Counted from the first letter of the stretch, positions 1 through 7,107 are shown. The stretch is 48,083 bases of DNA from Falsiroseomonas selenitidurans (GCF_012103215.1 NZ_JAAVNE010000041.1:1-48083); one strand, 5' to 3'. The notes: generated by a model not told the origin, from the letters alone. Translations and numbers: made by a program.

Positions 1-40
1 CCTCGAGCTTGAACTCGCGGCTGAATGTCCTTCGTCCCAT
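1..40 (-). CDS. IS3-family transposase OrfA, N-terminal fragment (cut by window edge)
   Basis: Only the first 13 codons are present (MGRRTFSREFKLE). This is the typical beginning of an IS3-family OrfA, the helix-turn-helix subunit that is joined to the OrfB integrase by ribosomal frameshifting. A GGAGG ribosome-binding site lies 6-10 bases before the ATG at 40. The gene runs left out of the window, so it cannot be judged whether it is intact. Confidence 0.7.
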   Translation of the reverse strand, partial: MGRRTFSREFKLE

Positions 41-101
41 GCAAGGGCCTCCGATTGGGTGAAAACCTTATCCAGGTGTCCACCAAACCGGCAGCAGGCC
101 A
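1..101 (-). mobile_element. 5' end of an IS3-family element, running off the left edge
   Basis: On the minus strand this stretch begins with a terminal inverted repeat at 101-75 (TGGCCTGCTG, then seven more bases, then TGGACACC at its inner end). It continues into the start of an OrfA transposase at position 40. The same 27-bp repeat recurs with 24 identities at 5832-5858, next to an OrfB C-terminus. Most of the element lies outside the window. Its outer end faces the CBASS operon. Confidence 0.75.
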
Positions 102-705
102 TATCTCCGTCGCCGCGGTCGAAAGGTGGGCGTCGCCACACGAAGCAACGTCGCCGCGCTGCGCCGCACGCCCATGCGCCTGTTCGAGTTGAGCTGCACA
201 GTGCAGGGTGAGCCTGATAATGCTCGATGTTGTGCACGGCAGCGGATCGGTGCGGTTGAAGGAGAAGTCCGGTTCGCGGGGCTCGGCAATCCGATCGGCT
301 GGCCACGCGGCTGATCCAACTTGACGACAAGCCCTTGATCAGTGGCGCGCTGATGGTCTGCGACATGATCACGAGCCGCGGGCGTGTAGTCGTCGAAGAC
401 GTCCAGGCCCCTTATCCTTCTGATCTGCGTCAGCATCGAACATTCCCCCGACCGTGGGGATAGCAGCTACCAATGCACGCCACGAGCACGATATTCTGGA
501 CTTACGACCGTGTGGAGCCTACGAGAGTCCGGCCGGCTTGGCCCAATCAGTCGGCCAGGAATGAAAAAGGCTGCCTCCCTGCGGAAGCGGCCTCAATTAT
601 TTCGCCTGCTCAGGAGACCAGCAGCCGCCGCCTCCGTCGCCGAGCCAGAATGATGCGCAGGTCATGGCATCCTCCTCTGGAAGATCGGCGAGCTAACGGG
701 GTGCG
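102..705. other. Gene-poor spacer between IS end and CBASS operon
   Basis: About 600 bases without a convincing gene. Open frames here show no family resemblance, signal peptide or good ribosome-binding site. The only feature I can support is the terminator at 560-593. The rest may be decayed DNA left by insertions. Confidence 0.5.
560..593 (-). terminator. Rho-independent terminator of the CBASS operon
   Basis: Read on the minus strand, an 11-bp stem with about two imperfect pairs (arms 583-593 and 568-578, loop 579-582) is followed by TTTTTC. It lies 113 bases past the exonuclease stop codon, at the right place to end the five-gene transcript. Confidence 0.65.
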
Positions 706-1269
706 TTAGGAAACGGAACCGCAGCGGGATTTACGGTTCAGGATCAACCGGAAGAGTTCCGCCTGGTAGAGCGCATCATGGAGCGCATCGTGGTCGCCGT
801 GAAGCTCGGGATGGACTTCCTCCGCGATGCGGCTCGACCGAGTGTCTGCCCAGCTGCAGCCGGACACGCCCATCCAGAGCGCCTTGATGTCCAGGGCGGT
901 GAAGCCGAACGGGTTCTCACCGGTGAACCTGTGGAAGTAGTAGTTCACGAACGACCAGTCGAACGGAGCGTTGAACCCGACAAAGACCGGCGTGGCGTCG
1001 CCCGCGACCTTGTCGACCCAGGCGCGGAAGCGACGCATGGCGGCCTCGGGTTCCGTCCCGTCCCGCTTGAGCTGGTCCAACGACATCCCCGAGACCTCGA
1101 GCGCTTCCTGCACGAACCGGTCGTTGATCGGCTTCAGCTCGCACGCGAATGTCGTGGACGGGGCGGCCACGACGCAGGCTCCGATCGAGAGCATGCTGTA
1201 TTCGCCGGGGATCGGGCCCGCGGTCTCCACGTCGATCGAGATGAAGATCTCTTGTCTGGACGTGCTCAC
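706..1269 (-). CDS. DEDDh 3'-5' exonuclease, CBASS accessory (Cap18-like)
   Basis: A 187-residue DnaQ/RNase T-fold nuclease. The four acidic metal ligands and the catalytic histidine are visible: D13 and E15 in ISIDVETAGP, D104 in NAPFDWSFV, and H160 with D165 in HDALHDALYQAEL. This is the H-x4-D pattern of the DEDDh branch. The length is that of a bare exonuclease domain. The GTG start at 1269 overlaps the stop of the upstream gene by 4 nt, so translation is probably coupled and the gene is the last of the CBASS operon. Predicted 3'-5' exonucleases are known CBASS-associated genes (Cap18); equating this protein with Cap18 is inference. Its substrate, whether DNA, RNA or the cyclic-nucleotide signal, cannot be read from the sequence. 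Confidence 0.85.
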   Translation of the reverse strand: MSTSRQEIFISIDVETAGPIPGEYSMLSIGACVVAAPSTTFACELKPINDRFVQEALEVSGMSLDQLKRDGTEPEAAMRRFRAWVDKVAGDATPVFVGFNAPFDWSFVNYYFHRFTGENPFGFTALDIKALWMGVSGCSWADTRSSRIAEEVHPELHGDHDALHDALYQAELFRLILNRKSRCGSVS

Positions 1270-2429
1270 GCGATCAGTTCCTCCACGGTGACAAGCGGTG
1301 GACGGTTGCGGACCGCCTCCCAGTGCTCGCGGAACGCCTTGCGGCGATCCTCGGCGGTGCCGTCGGTCTTCCAGCGCAGTCCGGCCAGCGTCTTGATGTC
1401 GAACGGCGTGTCGGAGCCGTCACGGGCGGTGACGATCGTCGGGATGGACCGTCCAAGCGCGTAGCCGAGCTCGAGGAAACAGTTGGGCCGCGACCCGGTT
1501 ATGTCGGCGACCACGACGCTGGCGCGGTGGAGCTTCGCGAAGATCTCGTCATCGATGCGCGCGTGATCGTAGGCTTGACGCCCGTCGATGACGGTAAGTC
1601 GGTAGCCGAGCTCGTCCTCGATCACCGGCTGCACGACGGTGTCGAAGAAGCCCTGGACGGCCGCGAACTCCTCCTGGTCGGGCGCCAGGAGGCGCACCGC
1701 GAACGCCCTCGGCCGCTCAAGGTTCTCGAGCAGGTCGACTAGGACGGTGACCCTGTCCTGCACCGACTGGCGGGCCGGAAAGCGGATGCGGTTGATCCAG
1801 TCGTGCGAATCCCCGCCGTCCGCGATCTGGAACAGTTTGCGGCTGTTGCCGCTCGCCTCGCCGAAGGAATAGAGGCGGCGGCTGCCCTCGTTCTCCGGCG
1901 TGATCGACAGGTTCAGCGGGATCACCGGCTTGCCCGCGGCATGATAAAGGTCGGCGAGGAACCGCACGCCTTCAGTGCCGCCGAGCGCGATCAGGATGTC
2001 GCCGTAACGCGCCTGCGCCTCCATGCGCTTGCTGTTCATGTTCCAGCGTGCGGCGCTTTCCATCCGGACCACGGGAGAGTCCCGCATCTCGTCCCACAGT
2101 GCGTGGAATTCCTCCGGGATCTGGTCCTCGTTCTTGTGGTGCTGGACCGCGACCGCGAGAGGGACGGGCGCGCCAGCCGGGCGGGTTGAGATCGCGTTCT
2201 TGATCGTCTGCCACACCAGCCAGTCGAAGCAGATCGGCCCTCCGTCGTCGCGCTTCGGCTCGGCGTCGACCGGGACGACGAACGTCGCGCCCAGTTTCAT
2301 AAGGGCGCGCACCAGCCCGACCACCAACTCGCGTGACCTGGCGACGTCGTTAGGGGACGCGACGGCGAGATCCTTGGAGATGCTGCCGGCGATGTGGATG
2401 CGCCGGCCGAGAAGGGGGGAGCGGGCCAT
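1266..2429 (-). CDS. Putative CBASS effector: SLOG-like domain plus nucleoside-deoxyribosyltransferase/TIR-like domain
   Basis: 387 residues in two Rossmann-like halves. Residues 9-175 look like a SLOG-superfamily nucleotide-binding domain: RIHIAGSISKD, then an alpha-helix and ATFVVPVD, and later DILIALGGTEGVRFLADLY and GKPVIPLN. Residues 243-355 resemble nucleoside 2-deoxyribosyltransferase and TIR-like folds: VVVADITG, then PNCFLELGYALGR, with E320 in the place of the catalytic glutamate. SLOG domains sense or process nucleotides in bacterial immunity (ThsA is an example), and TIR-like domains break down NAD. By position between Cap6 and the exonuclease it is the likely effector of this CBASS, where NucC usually stands. 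The ATG overlaps the cap6 stop by 1 nt. Ligand, enzymatic activity and exact subfamily are inferred. Confidence 0.75.
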   Translation of the reverse strand: MARSPLLGRRIHIAGSISKDLAVASPNDVARSRELVVGLVRALMKLGATFVVPVDAEPKRDDGGPICFDWLVWQTIKNAISTRPAGAPVPLAVAVQHHKNEDQIPEEFHALWDEMRDSPVVRMESAARWNMNSKRMEAQARYGDILIALGGTEGVRFLADLYHAAGKPVIPLNLSITPENEGSRRLYSFGEASGNSRKLFQIADGGDSHDWINRIRFPARQSVQDRVTVLVDLLENLERPRAFAVRLLAPDQEEFAAVQGFFDTVVQPVIEDELGYRLTVIDGRQAYDHARIDDEIFAKLHRASVVVADITGSRPNCFLELGYALGRSIPTIVTARDGSDTPFDIKTLAGLRWKTDGTAEDRRKAFREHWEAVRNRPPLVTVEELIA

Positions 2430-3325
2430 TAGCGGTCCTCCATCACGCGCGACCCGGACATCTCGGTGGCGGCGGCGCGCAAATGTTCGTAGCGCAGCGG
2501 GCCGTCGGGGAAGGCCTTCGCCATCGCGGCGGGGTAGAAGCGGGTGCGGAAGTCGGAATAGGTCCAGAGGGGCTTCTCCTGCGTCTGGCCCGTCAGCCTG
2601 ACCAGTTCGCCAAACTGCGCCGCCGTGAGCTCAAGCCCATCGAGATCCATCTCCAGCAGAGCGCGGCGTTCCGCGTCGGACGGCCGGTCGAACCGGTCGA
2701 CGATGGCGGCGCGGCGCAGCAGCGCTGGATCGAGGACGCTCAGCCGGTTGGTGCAAAGGATCACGACAATGCGACCCTTGTAGCGGCGCAGGTCGTCGAT
2801 GCCCTGGATCAGGGTGTTCACCGCGACCTTGTCCTCGTGATGGCTGTGCTCCTGCGTGCGGGCCGCAGCGATGCTGTCGCCCTCGTCGATGACGAGGACG
2901 GCGCGCCGCGTCTTGCCGACCGACGCGGTGACGCGCTTCAGCGCCTCGGCGAGCAGCGTGGTCATCTCGCCGACCTTGCCGCTGCCGCGCACGCGGTTGG
3001 ACAGCCGAAAGATCGTCGCATCCTCGGAACGGGCGTCGGTAAGCAGGCGGTTAGCGATGCATTCCGCCATCGCCGTCTTGCCGGTGCCGACGTCGCCGTG
3101 GAACACGACCAGCGGATACTGGTCGGCGACGAGGTTAGTGATCGCGAGCTGCTGGCGGTGGTGGCGTCGGCTCCAGTCGCCGAGCTTGTCGGCGGCGAGG
3201 AGCAGCCGCAGCTGGTCGTGAACGCGGGCGTAGCGTTCCTGGAACCCGAGAAGCGTCCCGGCGCGCTGCGCCAGGCCCGCGTCCGGCACAACGGTCTCGC
3301 TGTCGAAGATGTCGGTCTGGCTCAC
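2429..3325 (-). CDS. cap6: TRIP13/Pch2-like AAA+ ATPase, CBASS Cap6
   Basis: 298 residues with one AAA+ module: Walker A GDVGTGKTA at residues 77-85, Walker B VLVIDEGD at 143-150, sensor-1 region VVILCTNR, and an arginine-finger stretch LLRRAAIVDRFDRP. Bacterial TRIP13 homologues unfold the HORMA protein bound to the CD-NTase and so switch the cyclase off; the HORMA gene directly upstream matches that role. The start is GTG at 3325, overlapping the HORMA stop as GTGA. A much longer frame continues upstream but lies across the HORMA gene and is not real. The length fits the stand-alone bacterial ATPase. Confidence 0.9.
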   Translation of the reverse strand: MSQTDIFDSETVVPDAGLAQRAGTLLGFQERYARVHDQLRLLLAADKLGDWSRRHHRQQLAITNLVADQYPLVVFHGDVGTGKTAMAECIANRLLTDARSEDATIFRLSNRVRGSGKVGEMTTLLAEALKRVTASVGKTRRAVLVIDEGDSIAAARTQEHSHHEDKVAVNTLIQGIDDLRRYKGRIVVILCTNRLSVLDPALLRRAAIVDRFDRPSDAERRALLEMDLDGLELTAAQFGELVRLTGQTQEKPLWTYSDFRTRFYPAAMAKAFPDGPLRYEHLRAAATEMSGSRVMEDR

Positions 3326-3813
3326 TTCGTCCAATCCTTCCGCTTCAGCCCATACGAGCCGCTGGTGTAGTTGCGCCCGCCGTCGTCGTTGAGGCTGGCG
3401 TGGCTGGTGTCGTCGTAGTTGGTGGACCAGGTGAGGTTGAGCCTGCCGCTCATCGCCTGGTGCGCATCGTGGTCGTAGGAACTGGTGTAGGAGATCACGA
3501 TGCGGAGCGTCGGGATCGTCACCCGCGGCCACATCGCGTTGCCTGGCCGGCTCGAGACAAGCCCGCCCGCGTCCGTGTCGACAGTATAGCAGGCGGCGCG
3601 AACCTCGGTGCCGAGGTTGAGCAGCGTTACGTCGATGGAGGCCAGGTATCCCATCTTCGCTAACAGTTCGATGTCGTGGACGTAGTTCGCCACGTCCTCG
3701 CTCGAGATGGCCCCGGTGCTGTCGGCGATCATCTTGAGGTCGGCCTGGAAGCGCCGCACGACGTTTTGGACGTCGGTGGTGCTGTAGGTCTGGGTGGTGG
3801 TGGTCGTGTTCAT
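3322..3813 (-). CDS. cap7: Bacterial HORMA-domain protein, CBASS Cap7
   Basis: 163 residues matching the size of bacterial HORMA proteins. The N-terminal helices (DVQNVVRRFQADLKMIADS) and SEDVANYVHDIELLAKMGYLASIDV, the beta-rich core, and a tail ending NYTSGSYGLKRKDWTK are compatible with a HORMA core plus C-terminal safety belt. Primary-sequence similarity in this family is low, so the call rests heavily on its position between a CD-NTase and a TRIP13-like ATPase. In type III CBASS the HORMA protein binds a peptide released during infection and activates the cyclase. The ATG at 3813 overlaps the cyclase stop (TGATG), so the two products are probably made in similar amounts. Confidence 0.8.
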   Translation of the reverse strand: MNTTTTTQTYSTTDVQNVVRRFQADLKMIADSTGAISSEDVANYVHDIELLAKMGYLASIDVTLLNLGTEVRAACYTVDTDAGGLVSSRPGNAMWPRVTIPTLRIVISYTSSYDHDAHQAMSGRLNLTWSTNYDDTSHASLNDDGGRNYTSGSYGLKRKDWTK

Positions 3814-4760
3814 CACTGGTCCTCCGTCCGGAACTTGGGGCCGAAGAGCTCCTTCCAAACCACGTCGTCGTTCTCGATCGACGCGAAGTTGGCGGTCTCC
3901 CAGGCGTCGCGGGCCGCCTCGACGATCGCCTTGCGCTCGGCCTCGGTAATCCGGCTCGCCACATTGTTGGTGTCGCAGACCGGGTCGATGATCACGACCG
4001 GATGGCCGAAGGAAGGGATCGAGGCGCCGTTCTCCGGAAAGGAGATGACCTGCTTGAGCTCCGACTGCGCGATGAAGAGGAGGAAGTCGCAGAAGCGCTG
4101 CTCGATGCTCGTTGGCTTGCCGCGGGTATCCTGCAGGTGGGCCATGATCAGCTCGACGTGGAACGACTTGAGGCCCTTCACCTCGGCGCGGCGGCTCCAG
4201 CGCTTCCCGAGACGGACCAGGGTGCGGAAGTCGGGGTCGGCCTGCTTGCGCTTGTAGACGAAATTCACCTGGCACGGTGCGCAAGTGTGCGTCTTGCTGC
4301 CGTCGCGGATGTCGTACTGCCAGCCGTATTCGGAGGCCTCCTCGTCCTGGATCACCGGCACGATGTCGACCGACAGCCCAGACCCTACGAACGCGACCGT
4401 CGCCGCCTTCGACTGGATGGTGAAGTCCTCCACCGACTTGTTGGGATACTGCGCCTCGAGCAGCTTCGTGATGTCGGCGGTCAGGGTCTCGATCGTCTCG
4501 ACGAGCGCGTCCTTGCCCGAGATGTAGAACACCACGTCCACGTCTACCGGATCGTCGGTCGTCTTGCGCAGGATGGTGTGCTTTGCGAACGAGCCCGCCT
4601 TGATCACCTTCGTGATCTTGATCTCGGTCTTGTCTCGCACGTTTTTGCGCAGGTTATCGATCAGGCGATCGACCTGAGCGTTATATTCGGTCCGCTTATC
4701 CTTGGGGAGGCGGAGCACGTTGTAGTCGTAGTAGCGCAGCTGCGTATTGTTCAGCGGCAT
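3813..4760 (-). CDS. CD-NTase (cGAS/DncV-like nucleotidyltransferase) of type III CBASS
   Basis: 315 residues. The nucleotidyltransferase signature is clear: G56-S57 in KAGSFAKHT, D73 and D75 in PVDVDVVFYI, and a third acid, D132, in LSVDIVPVI. The C-terminal half carries the helical OAS-like part (KGLKSFHVELIMAHL). Such enzymes make a cyclic di- or trinucleotide on phage infection. Pairing with HORMA and TRIP13 points to the CdnC or CdnD group; the exact clade and product cannot be fixed here. A CAPC motif (C160, C163) lies between catalytic core and helical part and might bind metal. This is the first gene of the operon, with its start 131 bases from the palindromic operator. Confidence 0.9.
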   Translation of the reverse strand: MPLNNTQLRYYDYNVLRLPKDKRTEYNAQVDRLIDNLRKNVRDKTEIKITKVIKAGSFAKHTILRKTTDDPVDVDVVFYISGKDALVETIETLTADITKLLEAQYPNKSVEDFTIQSKAATVAFVGSGLSVDIVPVIQDEEASEYGWQYDIRDGSKTHTCAPCQVNFVYKRKQADPDFRTLVRLGKRWSRRAEVKGLKSFHVELIMAHLQDTRGKPTSIEQRFCDFLLFIAQSELKQVISFPENGASIPSFGHPVVIIDPVCDTNNVASRITEAERKAIVEAARDAWETANFASIENDDVVWKELFGPKFRTEDQ

Positions 4761-4847
4761 TGCAGTCCCTTTCGCTTTTTCCTGTGTGATCCAGGCAGAC
4801 GCGATCCCCCGTGCCCGGAAGCGGGGTGCCGCCTGGTTAGGAACCGA

Positions 4848-4876
4848 TTGACAAGATTCGCTTGTAGGGATAGAAA
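4848..4876 (+). promoter_or_regulatory. Predicted capW promoter
   Basis: TTGACA at 4848-4853 and TAGAAA at 4871-4876 with a 17-bp spacer. The predicted transcript start is just before the 20-bp palindrome at 4891-4910, so a bound repressor would also block capW (autoregulation). The -10 box overlaps that of the opposing CBASS promoter. Confidence 0.5.
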
Positions 4877-4902
4877 CTACACCGAGCTTAAAAGTATGTC
4901 CA
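4874..4902 (-). promoter_or_regulatory. Predicted CBASS operon promoter
   Basis: On the minus strand, TGGACA (4902-4897) and TAGTTT (4879-4874) are 17 bp apart. The -35 box lies inside the palindrome at 4891-4910, so a protein bound there would exclude RNA polymerase. The prediction rests on matches to the consensus only. Confidence 0.45.
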
Positions 4903-4910
4903 TATACTTT
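4891..4910. promoter_or_regulatory. Palindromic operator, probably for CapW
   Basis: AAAGTATGTCCATATACTTT is an inverted repeat with 7-bp outer arms AAAGTAT and ATACTTT. It is AT-rich in a GC-rich region and sits in the divergent gap between the cyclase and the WYL regulator. CapW-type WYL dimers bind palindromes in this position in studied CBASS systems. Confidence 0.65.
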
Positions 4911-4934
4911 CTGTGCCTATGGGAGCAAAAAGTC

Positions 4935-5819
4935 ATGGCGGCCGACGACGGCAAGATCAACTGGGGGGTGGAGCGAAGACTCGAGTTCATCGAGTTCCGC
5001 CTGTCCTGGGAGGGCGGCGTCCGCCGGTCCGACATCATGGCCGCGTTTCGCGTGTCCGAACCCCAGGCCTCGAAGGACCTGACCCTCTATCAGGAGCGGG
5101 CGCCGGGCAACGCGGTCTACGACAAGGTGTCGAAGCGGTATGTGGCGGGGGAGGACTTCCGACCCGTGTTCCTGGAGCGGGGGCCCGAGAACTATCTCCA
5201 GCGCCTGCGTTCCCTCGCCGAGGGACTGACAGAAAGGGCGGAGTCATGGATCGCCAACGAGCCGGAGGTCGACATCGTCGTCACGCCGACGCGTGAGGTG
5301 AGTGAAGACTGCCTAAGGGCCATTCTCTCGGCTCACCGCAACGGTCAGTCGCTGGAGATCCTCTACCAGTCGATGAGCCTCGACCGCCCCAAGCCGATGT
5401 GGCGCAGGATCACGACGCACGCCTTTGGCTATGATGGCTTCCGCTGGCATGTCCGTGCCTATTGCCATCTGACCGACAGGTTTAAGGACTTCCTGCTCCC
5501 GCGCATCAGTGGGTCGCGCGATCCGCAGGCGGGAGGTGCGCACGGGGCGGCCGATAAGCTCTGGCAGGAGCGCTTCAAGATCAGGATCGCGCCCCATCCC
5601 GACCTCAGTCGCGATCAGCAGGCCAGTGTCGTGAGGGACTACCGGATGACTGATGGCGAGGGCGAGATCGAGGTCCGCTACGCGATGCTGTTCTACGTCC
5701 TGAAGCGCCTCAACCTACTGGGTCATCCGGAACGGCTCCCCGCTCGGAGCCAACACATCGTCGTTGTGAACCGCGAGGAGACCGACGCAGCCCTGAAGCA
5801 GGCCGACTTCGCTCTATGA
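4935..5819 (+). CDS. capW: WYL-domain transcriptional regulator, CapW-like
   Basis: 294 residues. Residues 10-55 form a winged helix (RLEFIEFRLSWEGGVRRSD, then AFRVSEPQASKDLTLYQE). Residues 135-190 are a WYL-type ligand-binding domain (SLEILYQSM, RRITTHAFGYDGFRWHVRAYC). A C-terminal extension follows, as in dimeric WYL regulators. The ATG at 4935 is chosen because GGGAG stands 9 bases before it; the in-frame ATG at 4896 would overlap the operator. CapW proteins are encoded divergently from CBASS operons and repress them until infection or DNA damage. The position, the palindrome and the domain order all fit. What ligand releases it is unknown. Confidence 0.88.
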   Translation: MAADDGKINWGVERRLEFIEFRLSWEGGVRRSDIMAAFRVSEPQASKDLTLYQERAPGNAVYDKVSKRYVAGEDFRPVFLERGPENYLQRLRSLAEGLTERAESWIANEPEVDIVVTPTREVSEDCLRAILSAHRNGQSLEILYQSMSLDRPKPMWRRITTHAFGYDGFRWHVRAYCHLTDRFKDFLLPRISGSRDPQAGGAHGAADKLWQERFKIRIAPHPDLSRDQQASVVRDYRMTDGEGEIEVRYAMLFYVLKRLNLLGHPERLPARSQHIVVVNREETDAALKQADFAL

Positions 5820-5831
5820 TGGCCCAGACTA

Positions 5832-6004
5832 TGGCCTGCTGGCGGTTCGATGGACACCGAGTTTAGCCTGAACCGGCCAAGCGCTCGAATGCCACCGGGC
5901 TGAGATAGCCGATGGCCGAGTGGCGTCGCGTCGGATTGTAGAACCGCTCGATGTAGTCGAACACCTCTGCCCGGGCGGCGTCGCGAGTACCCGCCCTTCG
6001 TTCG
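5832..6004 (-). mobile_element. Truncated IS3-family element, 3' end
   Basis: Starts with the 27-bp terminal repeat at 5832-5858 (TGGCCTGCTG to TGGACACC), the inverted partner of 75-101, and contains the end of an OrfB gene. Recognisable transposase sequence stops near 6004, so the 5' part was lost. Both IS ends belong to elements read in the same direction, so the CBASS island sits between direct copies. Confidence 0.75.
5863..6003 (-). pseudogene. IS3-family OrfB transposase, C-terminal remnant
   Basis: About 46 codons encode the end of a DDE (rve) integrase: AARAEVFDYIERFYNPTRRHSAIGYLSPVAFERLA. The YIERFYNPTRRHSAIGYLSP motif is diagnostic of IS3-group OrfB. The catalytic DDE core is missing and there is no start, so it cannot act alone. 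Confidence 0.85.
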
Positions 6005-6196
6005 CCGAAGTTCGCCCAAAACCGCCTACAGCCACGCGAAAATGGCACCCTATCCGGCCCCCAGGAACGAATGCTCCACAAGGCGGCCCCAAGGTATCGG
6101 CTACAAGGTATTGAATTTGCTGGGGAAATTGGAGCAGCGGTGGGAACCGGAATCCAACCTTCTCTGGTGTTCGTGAGACGCGTCTCGCCGGCTGGG
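6005..6196. other. Non-coding junction between IS remnant and metal island
   Basis: No gene supported. Open frames on the minus strand run through it into the transposase remnant and the MerR gene but show no family features. It is probably scrambled insertion-sequence DNA. Confidence 0.4.
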
Positions 6197-6637
6197 TCAC
6201 CGCGTCCCGTGTGTTGGATCCTCGCAGTGCCCGTGCCCGAAATCGGCCAACGTCTCGATGATCCGACACTCACCGACGACGCCGCCCTCGCAACTCGTGG
6301 CCATACGCTGAAGCTCCGCACGCAGCGCCGTGAGACGCCGTAGCCGCGCGTCGATCTCGCCAATCTGCGCGGTGGCCAGCGCATGCGCCTGTCCGCAGTC
6401 TGCATCCGGCCTGTCCGCGAGGTCGAGTAAAGCGCGGATTGCCTCGCTCTCGAAGCCCAGTTCCCGGGCGTGGCGAATGAACCCGAGGCGCCGCAGGTGC
6501 GCAGCGCCGTAAGCTCGATGGCCGCCCTCGGTCCGACCTGGTGGGGGCAGCCACCCCTCCTGTTCGTACCACCGGATCGTGGTCGGCTTGACCCCCGTGG
6601 CACGCGCGAGATCGCCGATCGAGAATGTCGCGCTCAC
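6197..6637 (-). CDS. MerR-family metal regulator, PbrR/CadR type
   Basis: 146 residues: N-terminal winged helix (FSIGDLARATGVKPTTIRWYEQEGWLPPPGR), a dimerisation helix, and a metal site with C81, C116 and C124, plus C138 in a HGHC tail. Three cysteines at these spacings are typical of Pb/Cd/Zn sensors (PbrR, CadR) rather than of copper sensors. Such proteins twist the 19-20 bp spacer of their target promoter. A fitting operator stands before the P1B ATPase at 9714-9744, so that gene is the likely target even though it is 3 kb away. The ATG overlaps the end of mntR by 4 nt, so it is co-transcribed with it. Confidence 0.85.
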   Translation of the reverse strand: MSATFSIGDLARATGVKPTTIRWYEQEGWLPPPGRTEGGHRAYGAAHLRRLGFIRHARELGFESEAIRALLDLADRPDADCGQAHALATAQIGEIDARLRRLTALRAELQRMATSCEGGVVGECRIIETLADFGHGHCEDPTHGTR

Positions 6638-7086
6638 GTCCGGTCGCCCTCCTGCCTCGCGAGGAAGCGCGCGAAGGCGGCCAGGGCCTTGTCGCTGGCA
6701 TGGTGCTCAAGCCCCTCGGCGTCGGCCTCCGCCGTCTCCGGGTCGAGCCCCACCGCCAGGAGGAACCGGACGACCAGTTCGTGTCGCGCCCGGGCCGCGG
6801 ATGCCACCGCCTGGCCGGCGGGCGTCAGGAACAAGCCGCGATAAGGCTTGGTCTCCACCAGGCCATCGCGCTGCAGCCTCGCGACAGTCGCGGCGACCGT
6901 CGCCTGCGCAACTCCCATGCGTCGTGCGATATCCACAGCCCGCGCCTCGCCTTCCTCCTGAAGGAGGTCGGCGATCAGTTCGACGTAGTCCTCGGCGATC
7001 GCCGTGCGGTCGGCCTCGCGCTGCTGAGCGAAGCGGGCCGCATGGTCTTCCGGCGGGGGCAGCGGGCGTGGCGAAGCGCGAGACAT
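6634..7086 (-). CDS. mntR: MntR/DtxR-family manganese-responsive regulator
   Basis: 150 residues. An N-terminal winged helix (DYVELIADLLQEEGEARAVDIARRMGVAQATVAATVARLQRDGLV) is followed by a dimerisation region with metal-ligand candidates in AEGLEHHASDKALAAFARFL. No SH3-like third domain is present, as in proteobacterial MntR. It is divergent from mntH, with inverted repeats between them, so Mn-loaded repression of mntH is the natural reading. The gene is followed directly by the PbrR-like regulator (ATGA overlap), an unusual pairing of two metal sensors in one transcript. Confidence 0.87.
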   Translation of the reverse strand: MSRASPRPLPPPEDHAARFAQQREADRTAIAEDYVELIADLLQEEGEARAVDIARRMGVAQATVAATVARLQRDGLVETKPYRGLFLTPAGQAVASAARARHELVVRFLLAVGLDPETAEADAEGLEHHASDKALAAFARFLARQEGDRT

Positions 7087-7107
7087 ACAGCACTATAGCG
7101 GCACCTC

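Noticed and set aside
68..436. A 122-codon minus-strand frame beginning MLTQIRRIRGLDVFDDYTPAARD, vaguely like a transposase integrase
   Set aside because: The resemblance is short and no DDE motif or family end is present. It crosses the IS terminal repeat, so it is not a gene.
4002..4934. Upstream extension of the WYL regulator frame by 311 codons
   Set aside because: It runs antisense through the CD-NTase gene and across the operator. The internal ATG at 4935 with GGGAG gives the normal length.
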